Below are positions 12,291 to 23,637 of a stretch of 64,000 nucleotides of DNA, piece by piece; within the stretch, counting starts at the first letter, position 1; every line of letters begins with the position of its first letter. This DNA is from Phylloscopus collybita (Eukaryota; Chordata; Aves; Passeriformes; Phylloscopidae): positions 26,959,501-27,023,500 of the forward strand of contig JAJNNQ010000009.1 in assembly GCA_027886175.1 (NCBI GenBank), given 5' to 3'. The position numbers and the translations under genes were made by a program. The notes under the pieces were generated by a model. The model was given only the letters and a program-made list of their open reading frames with translations. It was not told the DNA's origin and made no database searches.

Positions 12291-13159
12291 GAAAAAGATA
12301 TTCAGATAATTTAAAGGTACTTCCAATATTTTTGGCACATTATTATTTTAAGTATTATTTTATATTCTCACTACAGGGACTAAAATGAATGATCACATCA
12401 CTCTCAAATATCTTACATTTTTGTATGTGAGAGACTTATCACTAACATTTGATATATCCTAGATGATAATATTCCAACATTACCTCAGACCCTAATAGAT
12501 AAAAGAATTTCATAACAGCTAAGCTAAAAATATTATCTCAGTGTGGTCAACTGATCTCCCATACTTACATCTGAGAAGCCCATACAACTTGTTACAGGTG
12601 CAGAGAAGGGCTGGACACAAGAACTCCTCTGCTCACATCATACAGGTACTGTGCAGACTCAAAATGAACAGGATATCCAACTTCTCCCTCAAAGAAGTGC
12701 AGAGAAGTGAGTTGTAGAAATTTTTTAAATACTGTTTTGGGGAAATACCCCCAAAATTGTGCACATTACGAGAAGACTATTGTGAGCAGAGTAATTTGTC
12801 CAGCTCACCACTTTATTCTGAAATGTCCATGAACAAACTGGTTACTAGCAAGCCCTACAGGCTAGATCAAATCCTGCTCTGATCAAATCCTAATAGATCA
12901 GGGTCAAAAACCTTTTATCAGAAAAGTGAAAACAAATACACCAACAATCCAAAACTAGAAACATTTCTGAATAAAAACATCAAAACCAACACATTCAGTT
13001 ATGGGTGTAAGAGGGCTTTCTTATTAAAAAAAGACCTGATTTTAAAAAAATATCTTTATCAAAATAAAGTAAAAAAAATCCCTCCAAGAGTTCCAAAACT
13101 TCTCTAAAAAAATCCAATATATAATGATAGAATTAACATTTCAACATTCTTAAAAAAAA

Positions 13160-13480
13160 TTTCAAGATCTCAAGAACTGCCATACTAACTCAGACCCAAG
13201 GTCTGTCCAGCAACACACCCTGTCCTGACAGCTGTCAGCAGCATTTGATTAGAAAAATAGTGAAACACTGAAGAATGATATTTGCCCAGCTACAAAGGCT
13301 CTGAGGTGAGATATTAACTCCTGTGTTTAATGAACACTGATGAATATATCTTTTATTAGTTGGTCTAAGATTTTTCTTTAAAATCTATTTATGCATTTGC
13401 CCAGCTGCAATCTTCACAGTTCAAGTGTGCATAGAGCTAATTTTAAGTAATGTGTTTAATGTTTTCACTCCTAATTTTAT
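13160..13480 (-). mobile_element. Ancient CR1/L3-like LINE fragment, 3' part
   Basis: The plus strand starts AAGAACTGCCATACTAACTC and continues CAGACCCAAGGTCTGTCCAG. This resembles the old reptile/bird LINE tail usually written as CCATACTGGGTCAGACCAAAGGTCCATCTAG. It is followed by a CCTGACAGCTGTCAGCAGCA block matching the usual CTGACAGTGGCCAG segment. From 13340 to 13450 the order of words parallels the ORF2 C-terminus of that family in minus orientation, around its FFT-x-R-x-x-N-x-WNSLP motif. Divergence is high. The family name is from memory and should be confirmed. Confidence 0.55.
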
Positions 13481-15705
13481 ACTTCCTTATCTATTCTTCC
13501 ATGTTTGAGAGCCATTCTTTATAAGACATAGCTTTACATTCTATGATCCATTTCTCCAATATTTTATTCTCAAGATGCAATGAGAAGAGTTTCATGGTAC
13601 ATTTGAAGTGGGAATTTAGGGATGGATGGATGGATGAGGACAATAGTATACTTCAGGTGTTCAGGACTTCTCTGATAAATTCCAAATCTATAGTTTGGTA
13701 TCTGACTAAGCCACTGGCCTCAAGTTTTCAATAGTTCTAAAGTTCATGTGCCTTATTGTAGATGTAGACAGTATATTATCTTCATCAAAATAACAGTGAG
13801 TGGAAAACAAAAGACCATCCACTTTAGATGAAAACATTTTGTTCTTAACAAAAATAAACTTACTCAAATAATGGAAGTAAGGTTATGGAGGATTATTTTA
13901 TGATTTACTGTCCATTTCTGCAGTTATAAGATCCAGAACTTATCCATCCATCCATATAAAGATGGGTTTGGATCTTTTCCAGCTCCATATAGTAAAAAAC
14001 ATTTAAAGGTGTGAAGGACTTCAATATCTTCCTTGTTTTTCTACTTACGTGGAGCTTGTGAATATTTTTTTTCCTTTATCTGATGTTGAAGAGCATATAT
14101 AGGCTTGAAACTTAAAGTGCACCTGTGTAAAATCTTCTGTCCTGTAAATAAATATTCTCACCCCATAAATAGAATGCTTAGTTTTCAAATATGAAATTAC
14201 ACTGGAGACATTTCATAATAAAAACCACAAAAATTTAGTCAAGACATTAAAATCAATTTCACATCAATAACTGTGCTTACAATTACAAAACTAATGCATC
14301 CTACTCTTTTTAATTTTCTCATTAAATAACATCTAAAAAATAATTAAAAACTACAGTTTCCTTAGCAGGGGACAGACCTCTGCAGAGCACAGTTAAATTG
14401 TTTTTGCAGACAGGGACAAAAACTGATGCCCCTATTTATAAAATACTTCAAAGAAGAATGCCTATGGTTTTATTTTCACTCTGCAGAGCACACAAATGTA
14501 TCAACTGTGCAGAGCTAAAAATGTGTATCCCCATCTTTTGAAAGAAGCCCATGAAGTCAAACTCCACATTGCACATAAACTATCGCTGTATTGATTTTTG
14601 CTATTCTTGCTGAAATTGTTCTATTCCCAAGAAAATATTTAATATTTATGGCTTTAAAAATAAATTCATACATATATATGCCTTCAAATATCCACTAAAA
14701 TACTTTGAGTAATCATATCAGTATTCTTAGAGCAGAAGAATATTTGTCTAAGCATGGACTGTTGGAAACAGATTATTTGCATAAATGCTTCAAAACTAAT
14801 TTTAGTTATCCCATGACTGCACTAATATAATACATTTGATTTATTACTTGTGTTACAGTTTACCTGGTAAAAATCCAACTGTGCTTAGCATTGTACAAAG
14901 AGAAGATAAAACTTGCTGCTATCTATAACATAAACCTCATAATCTAATAAATCATAGGCATTGAATAATGAATGTGACTGCAAGAAACAAGCAATGGAAA
15001 ATTACATGAGCACTGGTAAGAACTTGAATTTACATATACATATAGTAGAATTACATTATACATTCTACATATAGTAGAATTATTCATACACAATTTTAAG
15101 TATACAAATTTAAATATGGAAATAAACAAACATAATTACTAAGCATACTTTAACAACAACCCCTGAAATTTCTGTGCTATTTGGCATTGGCCAGTTGTCT
15201 TCCATGCAGAAAGCAGGCTCTATCACAGGGTCTTGCAGGAAGAGAATCCCAGAGAAGTGGGGAATGCACATAATTTTGTGTTAGCAGTGCTGAAAAACCT
15301 GACAGGTATTCATGCACAACTTCATTTAAAACATGATAATGTTCCAAATAAAATCCAAATTAATTACCTGAAAGCTAGTTTTACTGCCACTGAAACCAAG
15401 TTACCACTATCTTTAGATTCACAGCCAGACACAGTAACTGAGGCAAGGTGATAAACTGAGAGCACTTACACAAGAAGGGTGATTTATTCACGACTACAAA
15501 AGGACTATAACTGTATATTTGACAAAGAAAGGATCCAAAAGAAAAAAAAAATCCTAAGTGAGGTGTCAAGATCACAGCAGTTGTTCAGCTACAGATTTCA
15601 ATGGATATGAAGCTTTTTGGCAGAGGTACAGAGCATGTAGCTCCAAGTTTGAGAAATGAGATATGTTCCAACCCAGAATTTTATGTGTGTCTTAAATGGT
15701 ATAGA
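13481..15705. other. Intronic stretch without a recognised gene
   Basis: AT-rich sequence with a small (GATG)4 array at 13620-13637 and a 16-bp direct repeat (ACATATAGTAGAATTA) at 15039-15054 and 15067-15082. No gene or transposon was recognised. Confidence 0.7.
13620..13637. repeat. (GATG)n microsatellite
   Basis: Four GATG units in a row. A related CATC-type run (TCCATCCATCCA) lies about 320 bp further right. Confidence 0.85.
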
Positions 15706-15710
15706 ATAAC

Positions 15711-16122
15711 TGTCCTGGTCTGGGCCAGGACAGTGTTAATTTTTTGCAGTAGCCAGGAGGGGATGTGGTTACTAGGACACAGAGGTTTTTCTAGACCTCG
15801 TATGGTCATTGCTGAGGACTGGAAGAAAGGGACTGCTTTAGAGGAGAAGGTTCCTGCAGGTTGAGAAAATGTGGCGGTGGGAGATTATTATTTATTGTTG
15901 CATGTTTTCCTTGTGAACCATTTCTTTTCTCATGCATTTTGTCATTAATATTTTTTCTGTTACTGTTCAGTCTCTTAACTCATTGCTGTTTCAAGTAAAT
16001 TGTTCTTATCTCAACCCATGATTTTTGCCTTTTTTGCCTCCAACTGGAGAAAGAGGAGAGCAATCTGCCTACGGTTTTAGAGGGCACACTAAATTCAAGA
16101 ATACCATTCCTAACCCACCACA
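15711..16122 (+). mobile_element. Solo LTR of an avian endogenous retrovirus
   Basis: The 412-bp segment begins TGTCCTGG and ends AACCCACCACA, so it has the TG...CA termini of a long terminal repeat. It is flanked by an exact 5-bp direct repeat, ATAAC, at 15706-15710 and 16123-16127, which is the expected target-site duplication. Internal words such as TTGTTCTTATCTCAACCCAT, the following TTTTTGCC runs and the opening GGCCAGGACAGTGTTAATTTT resemble a common bird ERV LTR family that begins with a tryptophan-codon-like TGG/CTGGG block and ends in ...TTAAACCACGACA. No retroviral coding sequence flanks it, so it is a solo LTR left by recombination. The first 22 bp form a perfect hairpin (8-bp arms). 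Confidence 0.85.
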
Positions 16123-16127
16123 ATAAC

Positions 16128-18835
16128 AAACTTCAGAAAATGCTGGAATGATGGGGAAATGCAAAGCATTTACAGAAGCCATACAGAAACAGAGCACAAT
16201 TTAAGGGAATGCCACAGATCTTTAGATATAAGAGGGACAGAGTTGAGAAACAGAGATGCTGATTTTTCAGTCTTTTTTCTATCCTTTCTTGGAGTCGCTG
16301 GAACTGTTACTGCATTTTGGGAGAAAGTCTTCAAGCACTTGGCTTGCTCTGAAAAAGCATATCTAGGTCTATGCAGTTCCCATTTAATACATCAGAGATA
16401 TGTGAGGGAAAGAAGGAGAACAGAATCATTCTTACTGTTGTAATCTAGAGCTAATATGGCCTCGTCAGAGAGATACAGCTTTCCTCTGAACTATTTCTGC
16501 TCAGGATTTTAACCTCTACATACTTCTTAGAGGATCAATTATAATTTATACAAATTACTGTAGGCTACAGTTCTAGTCTCTCATATGTCTCTGCCTCCAT
16601 CTATTATTCCTGCAACTTCATTATTAACTATAAACTATTTATTAACCTTGTTTAACATCTATCACCACAAAAACTTCTACTCACACATCCTAACCCCTCA
16701 GTGAAGTACAGTCCTCTGAAGCATTACTTTGACTTTCTTCAGTGACTCAGCCACTTGATAATTAGCAAAGTCCCCACCAAGATTGATCACCTAGAGTCTA
16801 ATTAAATACTCAGTGTGAACATTTCTTGATTAAATTCAATTGCATTATGGAAAATTAACGCCAAGCCCAGACACCTATTCTTTGCTTGAGGAATCTGTGC
16901 CAGCACTACCCTGTTTTATACCTTTATTTCATCCCATCTTCAGTTTTCAAGGTTTTTTATTATAAAAGTATTACTATTTTTCATAACTCTAATACATAAA
17001 ATATAGAAATGCTATCCTTCTACATGGTAAAATAAAAAATAAGAAAGAATAACAACTGAACATGAGAATACTCCCTCCTCCAAAATCAGTGAGACTTAGC
17101 AGGATCACTTTCAAAAAACATCCTTTGCTGATCATAGAATGGATCTCCTTGCCTTTCAGATCTCCAAAGACAAGCAGATTTCCCTCCAATTCAGAGGGAC
17201 ACCAGACTCACTCTCAACTACTTAAAGCACAGACTACTGCATAAATCAATATTCCACACAATTTATATTGATATAAAAGAAAAGAAATTAATTAATATAA
17301 AAGAAAAAAGCCAACACTGTGATTTTTTTGTACCATTGCACAACAGTGCTGTCCATTGTGGTCATGAAGCAATAAAAAGTATAACAAAATCTAGAATTCA
17401 ATTTCTGTGTCTAAAAAGCCTAATATAATTAAATCCCCTCTTCAGAAAGTAAGAACTTTTGAAATTTGAAGAAACTGTCCCAGTGAACTGTTTCACAAAA
17501 ATGTCCTTGTGAAATATGCAGATACAATGCTTTGAAAATTAAACAGTACTGTAGAGGCAAAAAGACCTAAAACCATAAAGAAAAATACATCCCACAGTTC
17601 ATACAGAAAAACCACAGAAGTATTCAGAAAAGGAGTCAGGTAGCATTTTTTTCTCAGTTTTAAACAAATAGGATTACAGTAGCAGGTAAAGTTTTAGTGA
17701 AATTCAATTACTTTGTGGAGATACTTCTCTTCTGCTGTTTTGTTTGTTTTGGTTTGCAGGTTTTTTTTTTTTGGTGGTGGTGTTTTTTTGTTTTTTGGGG
17801 GTTTTTTGTTGGTTTTTTTTTTGTGTTTTTGGTTGGTTGGTTGGTTTTTTTTGTTGTTTTTTTTTTGTTTGTTTGTTTATGGCTTTAGAATTAGAGGCAC
17901 TTATTTTAGGTACTACCAAATAAAGCATTGCTTTGTCTAGAATCAAGCTGGCATCCTCCACCTTCACAACCTTTCTTCCAAATTCATTTCACACCATTCC
18001 TCTTAAGGCCACAGGATCCTTAGGCATCCTGAAACAATCTTCATCTCCAGCTTAATTTTGTTGACATAATAGACAAATTAATGTCTGAAATCTGCATGGC
18101 ATCTAGATATCTTTGTTATGAAAATATCTCAATTTATACTTTTAGAACATTCAACTGAATTTTGAAAAATAGTTTTGAAAGTTTAAAAAAAAGGGGGCAA
18201 GAACCTATAAACAGACAAAAATAATCAACCCCAAAAATGGTTAAAACACCACAAAACTTTTGTTTGCTGCTAAGTGATCATTTTTCTACCTAAATAATGC
18301 AAGTAGGGCTGTATATTATAATGGGGAGCATAGGAAAAGAATACATTTCACATCTTGATTGAAAGAAAACACCTTATATAAATGTTCTATCAGCCACAAA
18401 ACTAAATTTAGAGAACAACTGTGGAGCACCTAAATTAACTACTGTTGCAAATGACCATTATAAAATTTTTCCAACACTATTAAATGGCTTTTCACTGTGT
18501 ATCTTACAGGAAAGTAAGAGATGCATTTGAAAGGTCTTTTCAATTTGGTAAACCCAAAATTTTCATAATTTAATCTCTGGATAAACAAGACCAAAGAAAG
18601 TTTCCTATCTATAAATGCAACTTTGCTAAAACCTTCCTTCATGCTAACTTTACAACACAATTATAAAGTAGCAAACAGAGCATTAAAAGGATTAGTAGCC
18701 ACATGTAATGGTAACTTCACCACCAACCACCAAAAAAAGATGAAGTAAATAGCAAAAAGAAATAGCAAAGATTTAATCATCATCATAAGATTTGTAACAC
18801 CATGAAAAGTGGACCTCAAAACCAGCCAGATCCGC
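16128..18835. other. Intronic stretch without a recognised gene
   Basis: AT-rich sequence including a pyrimidine-rich part at about 16560-16760 and the T/G tract at 17745-17880. Short open frames show no recognisable domain. Confidence 0.7.
17745..17880. repeat. T/G-only low-complexity tract
   Basis: For about 120 bases the plus strand is almost purely T and G (GGTGGTGGTG, TTTTTTGGGGGTTTTTTG, GGTTGGTTGGTTGG, TTTGTTTGTTTG). Open frames through it on either strand (F/V/W/G on plus; K/N/Q/P/T on minus) are composition artefacts, not proteins. Confidence 0.92.
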
Positions 18836-18840
18836 AATGT

Positions 18841-19223
18841 TGTCCTAGTTACAGAGAGAGGCAGTGGAGTTTTTCAGCACTGAGTGGGAGTCGCCACAGT
18901 TTTATTCAATACCACCAACGTCATCGCTGGGATAATGGTTTCAGCGGGAAATGCCAGGCACTGGAAACCAGAAGTTTGCCATCTCTGCCAGAGCAGAGCA
19001 GAGCAGAGCAGAGCGTTCCCTTGAAACCCCCGCTGAACTTCTGCTGCCCACCAGCTCCCACCTTCCCTTTTGTATAATTTTGCTATTAATACTGCTGTTA
19101 GCATGTTTTTAGTAAAGTGCTATTTCAACTCATAATCTCATTTACTGTCCCTTCCTTAACAAAAGGGGCAGAGGAAGGGGAGTGGCTTACTTGGAGTTTG
19201 AATTTCCTGATGGTGTTAAAACA
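18841..19223 (-). mobile_element. Solo LTR of an endogenous retrovirus, with TATA-like box and poly(A) signal
   Basis: The 383-bp block has TGT...ACA ends (TGTCCTAGTTAC on the left, GGTGTTAAAACA on the right). It lies between exact 5-bp direct repeats AATGT at 18836-18840 and 19224-19228, a target-site duplication. Read on the minus strand it has a TATA-like TTATACAAAA at about 19070-19080, then an AATAAA at 18901-18906, then about 60 bases to the LTR end. That is the usual U3-R-U5 order. It keeps at least seven CpG in about 250 bp, while the surroundings have few. A (GAGCA)n run lies at 18991-19015. No family could be named from memory, and no proviral genes are attached. Confidence 0.7.
18991..19015. 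repeat. (GAGCA)n short tandem repeat inside the LTR
   Basis: Four perfect GAGCA units and a partial fifth (GAGCG). On the minus strand, the LTR sense, this reads TGCTC repeats between the TATA-like box and the poly(A) signal. Confidence 0.9.
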
Positions 19224-19228
19224 AATGT

Positions 19229-20164
19229 AATGGTTTCAGCTTTTCAAACTATCATTTTTTTAACTACAAGTTGACTGCTCTTTTCTGTTTTAAATTGTAT
19301 CAGATGAAATATTCTTTTCCCATTTATGAAAGTTATGGAATACTTTGTAGCAAATAAATCTGAGTGAAAGGGAACTTCCTATGACTGCAAACCCAGTATT
19401 TTAAGAAAATGTCATTAAAAAACCCTTAATATCAGGATGGTGAACTTACCTTATTTAACTAACAGAATATTCATAGGAGACCAATGAAGGTAGTTTCAAG
19501 AATGTCTATCAGTGGTTTCTGCACAAAATTTTGTGCTCGTCAAGGAGAAACAGAACCTTTCAGCTACATTTATGCTTGCTTAGATCCCAAGGGCATTTTT
19601 AGGCCTCCCTAATTAAGGCAATGCTTTACCAGTGCTCCTGCAGTTGCAGGTAATTGGCAATCACTAACAGCGGGGTTCTGATGAGAATTTACTTTGTTAA
19701 AGTAGGAAAAAAAAAAAGAAAATAACCAAACAAAAACGAGAAGAGAAATCTGTTTTCTTTTATTTATTTAAGCCTAAGCCTACAAACAATGGTAATGAAT
19801 TTCAATTTAGCTTAGATTCTACTAGGTGAGCTATTTTATCAGTCAGTTACATAAAAAATTCAAAGACCTAAGTCATCAAAACAGGGATTTCTCATAGCTG
19901 CAAAAAGTTGAATTTTAATAGTAAATGTTAAATTTTAAACAGCAGGCTTATGGGGTTTTTTTACAAATACTGATAATACAGAGAAAAAGGCAGGAAAAAT
20001 GACAGGGGATGATACGTTTTTCCTGAAAACATAGAGATATAGTAAACATTCCATATGAGATAATAATTGCTACAAATAATGTGATGAGGCACAGCCCTTC
20101 AAGTAACTGTTGCACAAAGTGGGGATCCCATCCTCACCACCTACAGGCCTCTCTGTTTTGAGAA
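19229..20164. other. Intronic stretch without a recognised gene
   Basis: Unique sequence. The part at about 19580-19700 is less AT-rich and of higher complexity than its surroundings, but no function can be read from it. Confidence 0.6.
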
Positions 20165-20600
20165 ACAGTTCAAAGAGGTGAGCTACCAGAAGTGGATGAG
20201 GACTGAAGCAAGGACTCATTGAGAGAGTTCAACTCATACAAATCAGCGGGACCCAATGGGCTGAGTGAGGGTGCTGAGAAAGCTGGCGATGCACCTGCAA
20301 GGCCCTTCACTATCATCTTTGAAAAGTCACAGAGGTCAGAGAGAGTGCACAGCAACTTCAGAAGAGGCCAAAAGGATAATCCAAGGTTGTGGACAGGTGG
20401 ATAAGTATGTGAGTAAAAGTGGGCTGGATAATTAGACACACAGAATAGTGATTAATGCTCATCCCCTATACGGAGACTGGTGACAAGTGGTGTACCACAG
20501 GGGCCTCTTGTTCCAGTGTCTTTATTAATGACTTGGAGGAGTGAAAAAAGGTGAGCTCCCAAGACATTCTGCTGAGATAATATTAGTCAGATACAGTCGT
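20165..20600 (+). mobile_element. CR1 LINE fragment, reverse-transcriptase part
   Basis: Plus-strand frames read KSAGPNG, then VLRKLAMHLQGPSLSSLKSHR (20270-20335), matching the CR1 segment around VLRELADVIAGPLSIIFEKS. After internal loss, a segment matches VNG...WxxVTSGVPQG (GTGGTGTACCACAGGGGCC at 20488) and then FINDLEE (TTTATTAATGACTTGGAGGA at 20520). Stops, frameshifts and a deletion of the middle of the domain make it a dead copy. It lacks both the endonuclease and the 3' end. Confidence 0.75.
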
Positions 20601-21716
20601 AAATTTGGATAAATTTTCAAATTTTCTCTTTCTAAAGTGTATGTAGATATTTATGTCTTTCTGTGTACATACTCACATAAATAGCAGTTACTCCAAGAGC
20701 AAACAACCTAGTGAAAAGATTAATTATGTTGAATGCATCTCTGATGAAACATCATTGAACTTGCACAACTTCTACTGAGGAGCTGGAAAATGTAAGAAAG
20801 CTCTTCTATACAACTCTTACAAGAATAAACCCATAAACTGGTAGAATATCACTCTTTGTTGTTACAAAAATAAAAAACTCATTAAAAGGTATTTATTGCA
20901 GCCTTTTAATAGAAGTTCTTGCACATTTCTACAGGTCATATATGAACACATTCTTCTCTTCTATTTTTGTTTCTATTAATCACACCCTCTTCTCCTTTAA
21001 GTTTTACCTACGTTAAGTGTAGGAACCATTTACTCAGTGAACACAAATGTTTCATGTGGCCTTTCTGATTGATCAATACTAATAAATCCAGTTTTGATAT
21101 CAAGTGTTCCCATTTCATCTGTGTATTTGCTATACATTTCTATAGTCATTAAAATATGTTGAACATTAAATAAGCAAAGCACAAGATGAATGATACAGAA
21201 CTAAAATATTTCTGAAGATGTATTTATTCAGAAATAAAGAGGTAAAAAAAGACAGATGATTGATTGAACTGTTTTCTGGAAATAATTAGCCTTGCTTCAC
21301 TTGGTAAAAAAAAATATATACTTTATACAAAATATTCACACTATCAGATGGGCGCCTAGGTTCTGTATCCTTTAACTACAAACATTGCTCTTTTAACAGT
21401 TTAGGACAATTAGGCAGATTATTGTGCTTCATCAAAGAACAGGCCAAGAAGCAATAAATACTAAAGTAAATGAAGTCTCTCTTCTAAGACTTAAATTTAC
21501 TCCCAAATTCTCTTCCCCTTCCCTCTTCAGTGATACAGAGAGACAGGGAATGGGGGGTTATGGTCAATTCATCACATATTGTCTCTGCCACCTCTGCTCA
21601 TACTCTTACTACTCACTCTTAGTCTGCATCTTTTCAGAGAAGCCACCCCTATAGACCACTGTCATGTCCTCTACCCCATTATCAAAACCTTGCCACTCAA
21701 ACCCAACACAGCATTA

Positions 21717-21749
21717 AAAATACTTTAAAAATACTTTAAAAATACTTTA
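21717..21749. repeat. Tandem repeat, three perfect 11-bp units
   Basis: AAAATACTTTA is repeated three times without a mismatch. Confidence 0.95.
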
Positions 21750-22430
21750 AGATGGGAGACTTGTTCCTGAAAAAAAGTTCATCTAAAAAGTGAAGCCTTT
21801 CTTCTGAATCTTCATGGTGGAAAGACAGATAGGCACCTGCCAAGTTTCAGGAGTTTAAGTATTGGCTCTTTCATTTTTGTATGAAATTCAAAGTGTAAAG
21901 GTCAGGAGAAAATCAAGAAGTACATTGATAAATTGAGGAGAAGGTTTAGGAATGAGACAAACTATTAAAGGACTAGATAAAATGTTACTTTATTTTGAAA
22001 GACTCATGGGGCTCCATCTTTAAAGTTATGGACAGGAGTCAAAGTTAAGGAACTACAATCAAGAACCCCACTCATTATGTGACAGAAAAATTCTATAATG
22101 AGCTTGATACAATACCTAGGAACTAAATATAAAAACAAGGTACCATAATACTGGACTATCAAATGAATGGACTTGTTAATATTACATAGGAAGTTTGACG
22201 AATTGGCCACAGTAGATCTTTTACCAGCTATATGATATATTAATTCCCCCTCCTCTCTTCTTTTTCTTTTAAATTAAATTGTAGTACTGCTTAGAGAAGC
22301 TATCACATTAGAGTGATTATGATAGCTGCTACACAAACATAAAAACAACACTATTTTTGATGTTTGCAAATTAACACAACAGGAAAGAGATATTACAATG
22401 AAACATCTCTCTACTAACTGGTTAAACAGA

Positions 22431-22455
22431 GATATGTGGCTGATGGCCACATATC
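22431..22455. repeat. Inverted repeat (10-bp perfect arms, 5-nt loop)
   Basis: GATATGTGGC at 22431-22440 is followed by TGATG and then GCCACATATC at 22446-22455. Confidence 0.9.
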
Positions 22456-22898
22456 ACAACCATATGTTCCTAAGCAATAACAACATTCTGTGTAGGTTTA
22501 TGGAAAGAGTGCTATAACATAGCCAAAATCTCAGAATACTGTGTATAATTAAACCTCTCCAACAGATATATTGAAGAGATGTGAACAAAAGAGGCATTTT
22601 TGATTAGATCTTGCTGACCAGAATGGAAGTTTTATGTGGTCTGAACTGAGAAATTCTGATATTTTAAAAATAAAACACAGATAAGACACTGTAAAAGAAA
22701 TGCAGTAATTCTGTCACTTATTGTGAGAGACTGTCATGTTATCTAAAGATTTTAATAACTGTATCATAACACTTATAAAGAAGGGAAACATGTGTAGCTC
22801 TTTCCCTATACTTGCTGCTTAAGCTGAAACTCCTTGTTCTGGACACTTGTTTAATGAACATAATTTCTACAGCAATGATGCTCTGGCAAAAGTGTCTC

Positions 22899-23240
22899 AT
22901 AGCCTTCCAGGACTTAAAGGGAGGAAGGAAGGAGAGTGACAGTTTACGTGCACAGATAGTGATAGGACAATAGGGAACAGTTTTAAACTAAATGAAGTGA
23001 GATTTAGATTAGATGCTAGGAAAAAAAGTCTTACTGTGAGGATGGTGAAGCACTGGAAAACATTGCACAGAGAACTTGTGCATGTCCTGTCCCTGGAAGT
23101 GTTAAAGGCCATCTTGTGTTCAAGGATGGGGCCCTGAGCAAACAGATCTAGTAAGCAGTATCCTTGCATTTGGAGAAGGGATTGGAATTAGGTGATCTTT
23201 AAGGTCTCTTCCAACCCAAGCCTGTCTACTGTTCTATGAA
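22899..23240 (+). mobile_element. CR1 LINE fragment, 3' end
   Basis: The plus strand begins CATAGCCTTCCAGGACTTAA, the CR1 ORF2 segment usually written GCCTTCCAGTACCTGAA. It continues through GGATGGTGAAGCACTGGAAA and ends with GGTGATCTTTAAGGTCTCTT, CCAACCCAAGCCT and a single octamer-like GTTCTATG at about 23231. It is 5'-truncated at a common place. The minus-strand open frame across it is only the antisense of the element. Confidence 0.88.
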
Positions 23241-23587
23241 AATCAGGTTCAGTTAGCATACTCTCCCCTAAGTTCAGAGCATCCTAAAAAGCCATCACGT
23301 CAAAAAAAGAAGCACCCAAACTTAAAGAATACAAATGTGAAATATCCATCCAATATGCATACACTTTTTAGTTCATTATTTTACAAATTATGCTTTTGTA
23401 AATCCCAGATGTAGATACTCTGATACTCTGAATTGCTAACATAGCATCTCCAAAAAAGCACAGCTAGTAGTCCTAACAAAAAATGTCTATGTTTTCAGAA
23501 ACTAGTATGACAGGTTATTGTACTTGAATTTTTATGAAGATTAATTTAATTTAAGCAGTACTAGATAAATCCTACTGGAAATAAATT

Positions 23588-23637
23588 TAAAAAAAAATAA
23601 ATAAAAAAAAAAAAAAAAGAAAAAAAAGAAAAAAAAG
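23588..23637. repeat. A-rich tract
   Basis: Long A runs interrupted by single T or G (AAATAAATAAAA, then A runs separated by G). There is no recognisable retroposon body next to it. Confidence 0.9.

Larger units (their letters stand above)
8161..13159. other. Intronic stretch without a recognised gene
   Basis: Unique AT-rich sequence with T/G-rich patches at about 10340-10395 and 10985-11070, and an ATAC/TA/CA microsatellite at 12227-12290. A 19-bp direct repeat (ATGGTATTCACCTCTTTGA, one mismatch) occurs at 10622-10640 and 10679-10697. A weak resemblance to an old LINE 3' end near 8660-8720 is not strong enough to call. Confidence 0.65.
20601..22898. other. Intronic stretch without a recognised gene
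   Basis: AT-rich unique sequence containing the 11-bp tandem repeat at 21717-21749 and the hairpin at 22431-22455. Nothing else was recognised. Confidence 0.7.

Noticed and set aside
17697..17967. Open frames on both strands made of F/V/W/G or K/N/Q/P/T
   Set aside because: They run through a T/G-only tract and are composition artefacts, as are similar frames at 32078-32302 and 37714-37929.
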